This document shows positions 36,251 to 48,000 of a stretch of 64,000 bases of DNA, piece after piece. The translations under genes and the position numbers were made by a program. This stretch comes from Phylloscopus collybita (lineage: Eukaryota; Chordata; Aves; Passeriformes; Phylloscopidae): the NCBI GenBank assembly GCA_027886175.1, contig JAJNNQ010000027.1:8756001-8820000 (forward strand). Reading direction: 5' to 3'. Under the pieces are notes generated by a model that was not told where the DNA came from, ran no database searches, and worked only from the letters and a program-made list of their open reading frames with translations. The stretch's first letter is position 1. Each line of letters opens with the position of its first letter.

Positions 36251-39200
36251 GGTACTAGAAAATTGCAGGAAGAAAACAAAACTCTGAGTTTTGTTCCATT
36301 TTTGACCGTGACAGTAGGTTTCATGCAGTATTAATGAGAGAAGAATTTGGATCTAAAGATGTAATTTGGTTTCTTATTTCTCTTTTCTGTCACTTCCACT
36401 GAAGAAACAGACTTACAATACGTCTTTGCTTGCTTAATGCTATTGCTAATTGCCCAGATGGGACTCTGAGAGACCATTAAGTGTCTATTGATTGCAGCAT
36501 GCCTATGACAGATGAAGTTGACTCTGATGGGTTTTTTTTCTTTTCTTTCTTCTTTTTCCCCCCTGTCTGGTGATGTAAACAAAGGTCTTTGTGCTCCTGC
36601 TGACCATGACTTTCCTGTGTTGACTTTCCTGGCTTTTTCCAACTTCCCATGTAACTTTTTGCTGTTCAGAGACATGGCAAGTGCTGTCCTGTATGATGGG
36701 TGCACTGTCTCTGTGACTATTTAACTCTGGAGCACATGTGCTGTCTGCTTTCTAGTTCTTGCTGGTGCTGTGTTCCAACAGTTGCGAAATTGGATGTGTT
36801 AGAAATAGGGTTTAGTGGGAGGGATGTTTGCCTGGGGCTTTGCACCTGTGCATATCCACACCACCAAAACAGGACTCAGGTCACCTCTGTGGTCACTGTT
36901 TAGCAGGTAAAATGACATTTAATGTTTTTCTCAAGAGTCATGATTGTGGATGAAGGTGTGCCAGTCAGTTTAATTGTTAGCTACTGTGAATTTGAGACTG
37001 CTTACATCCCTGTTCTGCCTGAAAAGTGTGTCATGCTATCACTGCCCCCAAAGAATGGTGAAAAGTCTGCTCAGCCTCCCTCTGGATAGAAACCTAAATC
37101 TCTGTAGGTGTTTAGTACATTGTCCAACAGCTAAAGAAATTGCTGAGTTAAAAGCTGTCCACAAATAAAGAGGAAGAAGGAGCTGTGGAAATGTACAGTT
37201 TAAAGAGCAGAGGAGGTGGTAGAACTGAGTGGAAAAGAAAAACAAGAAACACTGTGTGGGAGGAACAGACACATGGGAAAAATGAAAAAATAAAATTATC
37301 CTCTGGAAATTTAAAAAAAATTGTAACAAAACTGTCAGAAATATAAAAGGAAGACCAGAGTTATCACATTAGTAAAAACAAGTGTGGTGATGGAAGTGGG
37401 GAAAGTTGGTGCACCCCAGTAGCCCTGTGCCTCCTTTGCGCAGGCTCTGCCAGCTTCCTGCAGTGGTCACTGCCTGCAAGAGAATTTGGCCAGGGGCAGG
37501 GAAGGTCTGGAGCCCAGCAGGACAGGTGAAAACAAGGCTCCATGGTCTGCAAGGTGGTTATTGTGGCGTCTGTGCAGGAAATACAGCTCCACAATGCCAG
37601 GCCAATGAAATGGCCATAACTGGCAGGCTGTGCTGATCATTCATGCTCTGACCACTGTCAGATAAACTGACTGGCATCAGGTTTTGTTGCTTTCCCCTGT
37701 TCACAACTGTTACTTTTTGTTTGATGATCCTGAACATGCCTCATGTAAACCTCATCCTTTCCTTGTTATTTCCTCAAGAGAGACAACTACTTGCCCTGTA
37801 GCCTCTTGTTTTCAATGCAGTTGAAAAATTGTTCTAACACATTGAGCCATGAGATCAGATTTCATCCCAGTCTGGGGGCCTTCATGGGCTCTTGTGAGAT
37901 GCCTCATTGATCCAAAGCACTTACAGTGACCTACTGGACTCTGTGTGATATCAGTGTCAAGGAAATGTTCCATCTGTGCTGTCCTGCAAACGCCTCGTCC
38001 CCACCAAGGTCAACATCGGCAGCTCAGCCCACAGAGCTGCTGGTTGTGGGTCAAGTTCCATGATGTCATCTCTAGGTTTGCACATGAAGTGGGCACAAAT
38101 AGACATGTCTGGGTCTATGCAGAGAGCATGAAGCACGTTGGTCTCCAGCAGCCAAAGGACAGGGGCAACTGGGGGCAGACCTGTATTTCTACAGCTGAGT
38201 GATTCAAATTTTGTCCTTAACCCTTCACAGCACAATGGACTTAGGGCTGAGTTTGGCCTTAGACACTTTGCAAAGGATCTACCTTCTAGTGTTGGGTTGG
38301 AAATATGTAAAAAATAATGGCTAATGTTCAACCAGAATGTAACATGGATGGGTGGGGCCCACTTTCCATGTCAGTCAGGTCTGAGCCATGGACCTGCTGA
38401 CTCCTGACAGATTTCCCAGTGCCAGACACGAACAATTCCCTTAGGCTGCTCGGGGACCCCGTGCACAGTGTGGGCTCTGTCTCCTGTGGTAAGCCAGGCC
38501 CTCTGGCCCCTCTCCTAAATATGGCTGCTGGCATAGCCAGCATTAGATGCTCACCGACACCCTGTGTGCTCCTCCTCTGCAGCCCCCAGAGGGAAGGGCC
38601 ACAAGCACCATCTGCCCAGCACAGGTGTGGGTCCCCACAAGCACCAGCACAACCTGGCAGGGCTCTCACAGGGCCTGATTGTTCCAGCACAGCTGTGTGG
38701 GGACAGCCATCTGCACAGCACAGCCACCGTGGGACAGGCAGGCCATGGCACCGGCGTCTGCCGCTCAAGAGCTGACACCGAGTAATTTATGAGAAATTGC
38801 TTTTAGTAGGTGCTAACCTGCCTTAACCAGGGATAATGGGAGACTTGCTATTGGAAATCAAACCAGAGAGCCATAAAACCTGAGTATCATTACAGATTTT
38901 ACTGAGAGCACAGCTGTTGCAATGTCATCATCTCTCTCTGTCGAAGACACACCAATTCCTGCAGAGTTCTGACCAGCTAAATGGCAGGAATTAGAGCCAT
39001 GCAATCACAGAGCAGCAATTGTCATGTCAATATTATTCACTTCCATGCATGTGTGTACGTTTGTCTGGCTGCCACATTGCCACATGCTCTTGACACCTAC
39101 TGCAAATCTCTGTTCCTTGCTTATCCCTCACTTCCATTTCTCTGCTAGGGTGAAAACCATAAGGGAATATTTTTTCCCCCTTCAATCTCACTACATATGT

Positions 39201-39891
39201 CACTAATAGGACTTTTCAAAACTTTTGTCAGTCACCTTCTGTAACAGCCTGAGAAATACTGTAGGGACATCTCTAGTAGCTGGATACAGGATATTGTATT
39301 TCTTAGTTTGTCCAGTTGAATAATTGCTTGGAGTAGCTTTATGGACTTGCACGACTCTTACTTGGAAGGAAGTGAAAAGCCAGTTGGGGAATCAAAATAT
39401 TTCTAGGGTGACTTACAGAAGAGTCAGGTTAAAATCAGCAGGTCGGAGTTTGATTTGAGATCATAAATTAGGTGCCTGGAGAGAATTTGTTGGGAGGAGC
39501 GAAGTCCGACATACTGAAATAATTTGAAAAACCACTGTTTGTTGATCCACCGTTTTTCATTATTAAAGTGTTGCTTCTGATTTTTGCATTTAATGCATTT
39601 AAGCAGCAAGATACTGTTGAAGAAAAGGGTGAGAATCAAAGCTATTCAACTGTCCCCTTGTTGTCTCTGTTATTCTGGAGCATACATTCCTGGAGGTGAT
39701 AGTCCTTGGTAGTAGTGTAGGACTGGATCAGCCAGCTCAGTTCTCACCCTGGAAATCACCTCTGTGCATCAGGTAGCATCAGGGAGCTGAGCAGCAGAGG
39801 AGCACATTTGGGCAGCAGCCTGCACGGCAAGCAGGGAACTCTGCCTCTCAGTCTGGCATCTTTCACTAACACCAAATTTGCTTTAAGGATT
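36251..39891. other. Non-coding DNA with a locally GC-rich stretch
   Basis: No gene recognised. From about 38380 to 38780 GC rises and overlapping open frames of 118 codons (+) and 146 codons (-) appear. They share the same bases in opposite strands, carry no domain and are best explained by low stop frequency. Confidence 0.55.
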
Positions 39892-39909
39892 AAAAAAAAA
39901 AAAAAAAAA
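39892..39909. repeat. A18 homopolymer
   Basis: An uninterrupted run of 18 A bases in non-coding sequence. Confidence 0.92.
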
Positions 39910-40119
39910 GGTGAAGCCAGGATGTGGTTGAGAGTGAACATATGTTGGAAGTTCAGCTTAGGTAATACAATAAGCTCTTCAAGAAAGGGTTCTCTTTCTT
40001 CTCAGTGTAAATAAATACTCATGATAGCCCCAGACACATTCATTTTCTTGGGATTCTCTCCTTTCCTTATCGGAGGTGGTGTCCCGTGCGTTATTGATGT
40101 GGGCTCATTTGAGAGCCTG

Positions 40120-40390
40120 GGTCCTTGTCCATATGCAAAAGTCATTTAATAAGATAAGAAGCAATGTGTAAAATAACAAGAGTGTTGATGTAAAGCTCTC
40201 AAATGGTCAGCACTGGGATTAATAATTAATGGCCTATTGACACGGAATATTTACTGATGAGCAACACAAGGTTCCAGTGTCACCAATACAGGGTTGTTTT
40301 GTAGGGCTCATCCCTTTAAAAATAATTAAATTAATAAAATGCATTTTATTGGTGTTTGTTAGAGTCTCTTGCAACAGTCATAGAGAAATG
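40120..40390. promoter_or_regulatory. Candidate enhancer-like AT-rich block (unverified)
   Basis: The block combines a POU-type ATGCAAA (40133-40139) beside an E-box-like CATATG, a GATA core GATAAG (40153-40158), an OTX-type GGATTA (40216-40221) and a homeodomain TAATTA (40223-40228) with little simple repeat. Such clustering is seen in developmental enhancers, but AT-rich DNA generates these cores by chance. No alignment was possible here. Confidence 0.2.
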
Positions 40391-43300
40391 CTCACTTGAA
40401 AAGAAACAATTTGAGGTAAAGGAAGACCCTCTAAAATCACAGTAGATTTTTTGAATGGCCTGATGAGATTGTTACAGCTAACAGCTCTTCTAGAAATGCT
40501 TGATAAGATAATTAAGAGGAAAATCAAATTTTGTGCTTCAGGGTATAAATTGATCAAAAAAAAATCTTTCCCATGAACAGCTGTCTAGTTAAGTATTCAA
40601 AATGCAAATGCATGTACATGTGAGTGATTGTGATTTTCCCATCCTTGGGAGCACTGTGGGAGCAGCACTTATACCCCAACTCATGTCACCAGAGACAGGA
40701 GCAGCAGCCCTGATCTACCAGGGGCAGTGGTCAGGTGAAGCAGAGCCAGGCTATGCTGATTGTCCAGCAGAGGAGAAGGGATCCCCTCTGCCCTTGGCTC
40801 CTCCTGGTCAGCTGGAGCCTGGTCACTGGGAACATGTGGTGACCCAGTGCATGTGGTGTGGGTCTGCTTCTCTCTTGGTATAGCTGGGAAGTTGGACAAA
40901 GTCAGAATCTGACTCCCCTGAAAGGCAGCCAGCACCATGGCTCCTCTGCTCTTCTCTTCAAACTGGCTGCTGTGAAAAGCATAATTCTGAAACCAAAACC
41001 CCAGACCTGCTGCAGCTGGAGAATCCTAACCCAGAGTTTCAGGGGATGTAAAACACCTGGATAAATCAGTGGTGCTTCCATGTGCTCAGATCCAGGTAGG
41101 GCTAAGCAAAGTTTTGCTCAGGAAAAGAAACCAAAGAACTCTCTGCCTCTGCAGGACAGTACAAGTTTATCATCAGACCTGCTCCTCTACTGCCAGTGCC
41201 ACTGAGCTGTGCTCCCAGCACAGGTGTGTGCAGCCAGGTGCCTCTCCTGCCCCAGCTCTCCAACACACCAGGGTAACTAAAGACACTGCTCGAGTTAACA
41301 CAACTGAGCTCGACTCTCCACTCCCAAAATGGAGATTAAACTAACTATGGTTTTTTGCTAAATTAAAAAATCTGACATAGAAACAAACTGGAACAAAAGG
41401 AAAATGTTTTTTCCTCTTCCAAGGCCAACAGTACTCTAGGAAAACTTCCTCTCGACTAGTTTTTTATGGAAGTGTACTTTATACAATTCTTCACAGAAAA
41501 ATTCATCCAGGATAAACAGTCAGCTGGGTTAGTGAGTCCGGAATTACCTGTGTGTCACTGGAGGAGCTTGGTCTAAAAGATTAGTGCAGAAGGGTGGTAG
41601 TGAATGGGATGGGAAACCTCATTAAGAAGCCAGCTCCTCCTCCCCAAACTGCCCCATGGGTGACAGTCACTACTGCAGCAATGCATGCTTGGCAATCCCT
41701 TCCCAATCTCTTTAGTAGATATGAACTCCTTGTCCTTCATGTGTATTTCCTGACTGATTCCTATGGGTTATCTGTGCATTCTTTTTAAGGACACCAAAAT
41801 AAAGAAGATGGCAGGATAAGACAAATTAATTCCCTGCAATTAGAAGAGTGTGCTGGCATGCTGACCTAGGTAGGAGTGCCAGTATTGATACATACCTCAC
41901 AGATATGTGAGCAAATATCACCTTATAGATGCAGCTGCACCAGTGCTGACAGATTTTATACATCTCCAAACATATTTATATGTGCACCTAGATGACAGTC
42001 CCTGTAAATCTGAGATAAATGCTCATTGTTGCTCCCGGGCAGAAAGGCAGGTACCCACCTCTGTCACACATGTGCACAGACCTGTGCCCAGATACCAGCT
42101 GTAATTTTAGACCAGCAGCACATGCAGACACATCTGTTAGTGGACACTGGGCAAAACTGGTATCAGTGAACTGAACTCTAGGTCCGAATAAGTGAATTGA
42201 AACCCAGGAGCAGCAAGGCTGGGGCTTTTAATGAAGTGAATGAGAAATGCACAAAGAGAGATTGAAAGTGTCTTGTGCTGTGATACATAATTGATGAGAC
42301 TCCAAGCAGGGCTTCAGTGGCTAATAAATTATTAAACACTGATTCATTAGGGAAAGATTTCATTATAGGATAATTTAATTAAACAACAGGCAAAAAGAGG
42401 AAAGAGCTTTAAGGGACTGCATCCTTCTGTTTTTTCCACTGTGACACTGATGATTTAAAGAGAGAGGAGCCAAGAAACCATCCTGAAGATGGGAAAGTTG
42501 TTTACTGTGCAGGAGAGGACTGATCCTTGGCTTTTTCAATGCTCACATTTTCATTTCCCTGTTGTATGGTAGATGTGGGCTGTTGTTATTTTGCTTTAAA
42601 TAAATTTTGCAGGCCCTTTTCCTGGTGTAAAAGCCCACATGGCAGGGGAGGAGAGTGATGCTGTCCTGTGTGACAGACAGGAGATTGTCAGCTGTGCTTC
42701 CTGCAAGGGCACAGGGCTGGAGCTGTAGCTGAGGCCAGGCTCCACTCCCAGCACCTCTGGCTGAGCCAGGGCTGGGATGACCCTGGTCCATCACTCACCA
42801 GCCATGCTGCTTCAGGGGACAGGGCACCAAGGGAGGGTGTCTAACCTCAGTTTTTAATCTTTACAAGGCCAGAGGCCCTGCATGGAGCCAGATCTCCATG
42901 CTGAGAGGGCTGAGGGCCAGGAGCCTCTGACTGACCTCTGCATTTGCCCAGGGCACCAACCCTTTTTCTTTGAGATGAAATGAAGTTCTTTAATATCACC
43001 ATCCAAGTACATGTAGAAGGCAGTGCTCAAGACCAGGACTTCTCAGGGTACAACTCACAGGAGGATGGTGTCACCAGCCTAGAGAACAAGAGTGGAGGGA
43101 GAGCCAAGCCAGCACTCCTCAGCAGCTTGGGGGTGTCAGTCCCTGAAGGGAGTCTGAAGGGACACCTAGTTCCCTGGTGAACATTTGGCAGCAGTGAGAG
43201 GGCTCTCTGGGTAGGGCTGGGGTGTGTAGGCACAGCTTCTTCAGGTTCCCACACTGTCTGGCCTGGGCTGGGGGAGAGCTCCCCAAATCACCCCACAGGC

Positions 43301-43700
43301 ACTGCAGGGAGCAGGGCAGGGAGAAGAGACTGAGTGCTTGACACCATCCCATGACTGAGGAGGAGATATGTTTTCATTTTACACTTTCATCAGCAGGACA
43401 GAAATTTATGCAAAGCCTGCCCTTTTCCTTGCTCCTCCAGGGTGTTTTTTTTTTCCCCCAGGTGAGTTTATTCTCCATTAGGGTAAGGACAGCTGGAGGG
43501 AAGGAGACAGGGTGGTCAGGTCAGAGGGAGCCACAGGACAGCAATAGCAGTGAGCTGAGAACCCAGAGGGATTTCATTCTGCATCTCTCCTGGTGAGGGT
43601 TGGTGAACATCACTGAGTTCCCCCCTCCTTTTTTGTTTAAATAATATGCAAAACAAACAGATGGACAGACTTTTTGGGTCATTTGGCTGTTTTGCTCAGG

Positions 43701-43745
43701 GCTGCTGTTTCTGCACAAGGGCCCAGCTGCTGTTTCTGCACAAGG
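43701..43745. repeat. 25-bp tandem duplication, two copies
   Basis: GCTGCTGTTTCTGCACAAGG occurs at 43701-43720 and again exactly at 43726-43745, giving a 25-bp period with a short spacer. It is a small local duplication in non-coding DNA. Confidence 0.9.
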
Positions 43746-45034
43746 AGGTTTTCAAGATGGAACAGACAAGGTCAGGTGCATCCAAAGTGATAAATGAAAC
43801 AAGAACTTGCAGGATGACAAGCATAGCAGAAGCAGAAAATCTTCATTTCCAAGCAGTTACATTCAGTATCTGTTTTACTTCAGAAAGATGCATGCAGCTG
43901 TCTAACATTTGCTCAAGCCCTCAGCTTTGGCCCCCATTTCAACTCCTTCAGGCTGTCCTACACCCAGAGTGTATCTGCAAAGTAGGAAAAATTAAGACTG
44001 ACTTTTCCCCCAAACTGTGAGGTTACTGCAAAATCAAAAACACCTCCTTTTATTTTTGCACAATGCAAAGGTAAAGGGCACATTGAAACTACCTTTGATT
44101 GAAAGAATCTGTTCATCTTCTCACAGGGAAAGCAAGAAGAGGGAGGAGAACAAGGAATACAGATGTGGTGAAGGCACATGGGGATGTTCATAGCCAGTAG
44201 TTTGGAGAAAATGGTGATTCCTCTCTGTCTCACAGCATTGTGACCCCTCATGGAGTGAAAGGCTTGTTCTGGGTTCCCCCATTCAAGACAGAAATAAATG
44301 GAAGGGGCAGTGAAGAGGCAAGAAGGTGGTCAGGAGTTCAAAGGAAGCAACTGGGTGGAAGCTACGAAAAGCTAACGGGGATCTTAATTGCTTCTAATTG
44401 CCAGGCTCTTCATAGGGTACCAGGTAATTGTATCCCCCCAAGGATATTTCTGCTTATCAAACTGTAATAAAATGCTCGGCTAGACATCATTTCCAAGTCT
44501 ATAGAAAGTAGGAAAAATATCTCTGTCTTTTTTCATGAGAAGAGGGTTCTTCATAAATATAAAATTGTACTTAACTGTAGTCATTTGCCAGCAGACTACC
44601 CACAGCTCCTCCCTATTTGTGCTGATCTTTTGTGGTCCTTGTTTACTAGTTGCAGCAGAAAAATAGGAAATGGCTGGGGTTTTATGCTGGAATGCATTTC
44701 CATGGCAAGTGTGGTCAGAAATTTGGGAAGTCCCTCAGAAACGCTAACTTTTTAATTACTATTCAGAAAATACAGAGACAAGAAAGAAAAAAGCCTGTCA
44801 GACAAAGGAGGAATATTACATTTGCCTCTTGATAATCACCTATTAATGCCTGAGAAAAAAGAAACCAGTCCAAAAAGTACTTACGTGCACTGTGAGAAGA
44901 GATTATTCTGTCTGAGACTGACTGACAGCTTTGGTTTAGAGTCTCTCTGGCATAAAGATGTGAGTATGCATGAAAGAAAAAGATTTAGCAAAGGTCTTGT
45001 TTCTGCAGAGAAGGACAAAATGGGGCTAGTTCAT

Positions 45035-45047
45035 AAAAAAAAAAAAA
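45035..45047. repeat. A13 homopolymer
   Basis: An uninterrupted run of 13 A bases. Confidence 0.9.
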
Positions 45048-48000
45048 TTGCAGAATATGATAGATAATATGAGTTCCTGGCTGCCTGTTTTTTCAGCTTA
45101 GCTCAGAAGCTGCTCCTCTGCTAAGATGGGAAGGCTCCAGAAGCCTTGTGGCAGCCAGAAAGTTGGTCAGATTTAATTGCTGGCTGGGCAGTAGTATAAA
45201 TGGAGTTCTGCAATTGTACCTGGTCCTGTCTCACTGGTCAAAACTAAGGGACCTACTCTCATCAGTCCCTTTAAGTGGCAACCTGGGAAATGGAGCTGGG
45301 ATACTTAAATCCAACAGATAATCAAGTGAAAAACAATAAATCAAAAGGAGGGTGGAACATCTAAAGCAGATCCCAAAATTAACAGCAACTCATGTATTCT
45401 AAGTTATACTCTTGAACTGTCCTGCAGCAACCTCATGCAAGCTCTTTCCTTCCATCACTCGTGGGTGTAATTCATTTGTGAAGTTGCAGGTTGGTACTGG
45501 GTGATTGAAACAGGACCTCAGCCTCAGAAGAACTCAGCCTTTAACATCATATTTTCTTCTTTAGTCCTCCCTAAGTGAATTCTAAATTTCCTTTCTGCAA
45601 ATATTCTTTACCAGATCTTAGTGTGTGACGTCGAGAAGCCTCTTCCCCTTCCCTTATGAAAACTTTCATTCTGAGCACTTCTTGCTGCTGTGCACAGAAT
45701 GTCTGTGATGAGGATGCAGAGAGAGGCTGTGGTCACATCTTCCTTCCTCTGGCTGACAGTGAGCATCAACAACTTCATTTCAGGAAACATGGCACATGCT
45801 CACATTCCCATTAATGTCAGAAGGATTACTGTTCTGATTAACCTCACTCTCAAGGACAAATTTGGAAAGCAGTCAATGAAGCTAAAAAAAACCCAGTCCT
45901 AATAATGCAAATTAATATTTTTGCATTATTGCCCAAATGCAGTGCTTGTTCTGTTCTAAGAATTCAATAGAATCTGTGGAAAAGTGAAATCTCTCAATTT
46001 TATGCTGTGTCTTGAACTGTGAGTTTTAAATTGCCAACGATTTAGAAGTTTGCCTTGGTTTGCAAAGATGCTCAGAGGATGATGCTCTCTTTGATCTGCA
46101 GAGGGAGCAGATAATTTTCTAAGAAGAGTGTTTCTTTGGAGAGTTTCAAGAAAAGTTGAAATCATAAGTGGATTGCCTCTCTGTTTATGGATCAGGCTTT
46201 TCCTCTGGAATGAGGAAGAATAAAAGAGGTATGAAATGGTTATGGGGGAGAGGTAATGGTTATAGGGAGAAAGAAATGAGTAGAAATACCTCCCTCATGT
46301 TACTCAGGTTTTGCATGCATTCACTTTTGGCTGTTCATGCACAAGGTCAAGATTTTTCTCTCATTTATCCCAGAATAAGGCTGGAGTAACTCTATCAGTG
46401 TTCACAGGCCCCTTCTTGCCTCAGAACCATCCTGTCCTTGCTTTTTGAACCTTCCCCTCAGCTGAGGCCAGCCTGGCATGGCCTTGCACCACAGACCACT
46501 GGGCCTTTAGCTGCCCTGGCACTTCTTCCTAGGACTCAGCATTCCAGCATTGTTGGCACCAGGGCTTGCAGACCACATTTTTCCTGGCTGTGCTGTTGAA
46601 AGGGGATTACTGCAGCAAAGCTGGACTTGGCACAAGCCTCCAGAGCCAGGCTGGCAGGCGCACTCTTCCTGGCAAGGGAGGTGCCACAGCTCCCAGGTCC
46701 ACTGTCCCCTCCTACCCTGTCACTGAGCTGGGACTTGCATAAGGAAGGTTAGTTAGTAACCCCATTCCCTGACTAAACTTGTTTCAGATATAAATGTCAT
46801 TCTCTACTTTCATATATTGGAATATTAAGAAATTTCTCAGCCATTAATGGGAAATTAATATAAAAGGGATTTCTGTAACGTAACAGGTCATTGAAGGGTT
46901 ATCTGGCACTCCCACAGTTTCATCTGATCATTTTTAGAAACCATGTGACCTTCTGCCTCAGTTTCTCTCGATATAAAATGTAGAAGTGTGCAGATGTGCT
47001 GGAAGTCACCAAACAGGACTGATTCAAATGGTGTGAGAGTAGGAGAGACAGACAGACATCCTTTCCAGCAGTACTATCTTCTGAACTGCTGTCAATTAGT
47101 GGGAGCATGTTTTTAGGATTAGCATAGCCCTGGGGAGGGAAGGGTGGTGGGCTGCTGCCACATTCTCTACTTGAAGCCATCTCACTGGCAGAGCTCTCTC
47201 AAATGCAGTGAAGAATGACTACAGCAAGGTGTGGAGGAGCTAGCTCCATGTTGATGCTGCTCCCCAGAGCCACTGAGGTTCAATAAACCTCTCTGCAAAG
47301 CCTTCAGAAACTTTTTGAGTAGAAGCTGTGGCAACAAAGTAGTCTAATTCTTCTCTGTTGTCATAATGACTGTTTTGAAAGATTTGACTTGCTGTTTTTC
47401 AAAGAGATTTTCTACCTGATATGCAGAAAACCACCCCGAGGGGGAGGAAGCACCCTCTCCAGTGAAAGACTTCCAGTTACAGCCCAGAGCAGAGACAAGC
47501 CCCTCTTTTATTTCACCAGTTACCTGCTTTGCAGGCTGATGGCTCAAAAGGATTTAAAACCCCTCCGTCTCTCAGCTTCAGAGGTAAAACATTGGGTTTG
47601 TTCTCTCGCTGTGACCTCCAGGAAGTTTGGCACATTCCTTAAGTGAGATTGACCCCAAGTTCCTTTTTCTGATGTTTTGGGATTAAGCCAGACTTGGCAC
47701 TCACGTGGGCTGTGATACAGTCAGCATTCTCCAGCTGTGATGGTTTGTCATGGGTCAGCACAAGCGAAAGCTTGTTCAGCAGAAGGTCGTGGAACTGCAG
47801 CAGGGCTTCCTGCAGATTAGTGCTGAAATGTGTAAAAGCAAGAGGAGGGAGCATGGCTGAGCAGGCTGAAACCCTCTGGGTTCCACAGATTAGCCCTGCT
47901 GCGCTGTGATAGTCAAACACTTTCAGAAATGTGTTAAAAGCTGGTTTATGAGCAAAACATCTCTGGGGTGTTTCAGGCTGCCCCACAGACTGCACAGCTC

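Noticed and set aside
38328..38775. Overlapping 118-codon (+) and 146-codon (-) frames in a GC-rich stretch
   Set aside because: Mutually overlapping on opposite strands, Cys/Pro/Ser-rich with no known motif; explained by local GC content.
47731..47760. TGTGATGGTTTG, resembling the start of another avian LTR type
   Set aside because: The match stops after about 12 bases, and no matching LTR end or target duplication was found.
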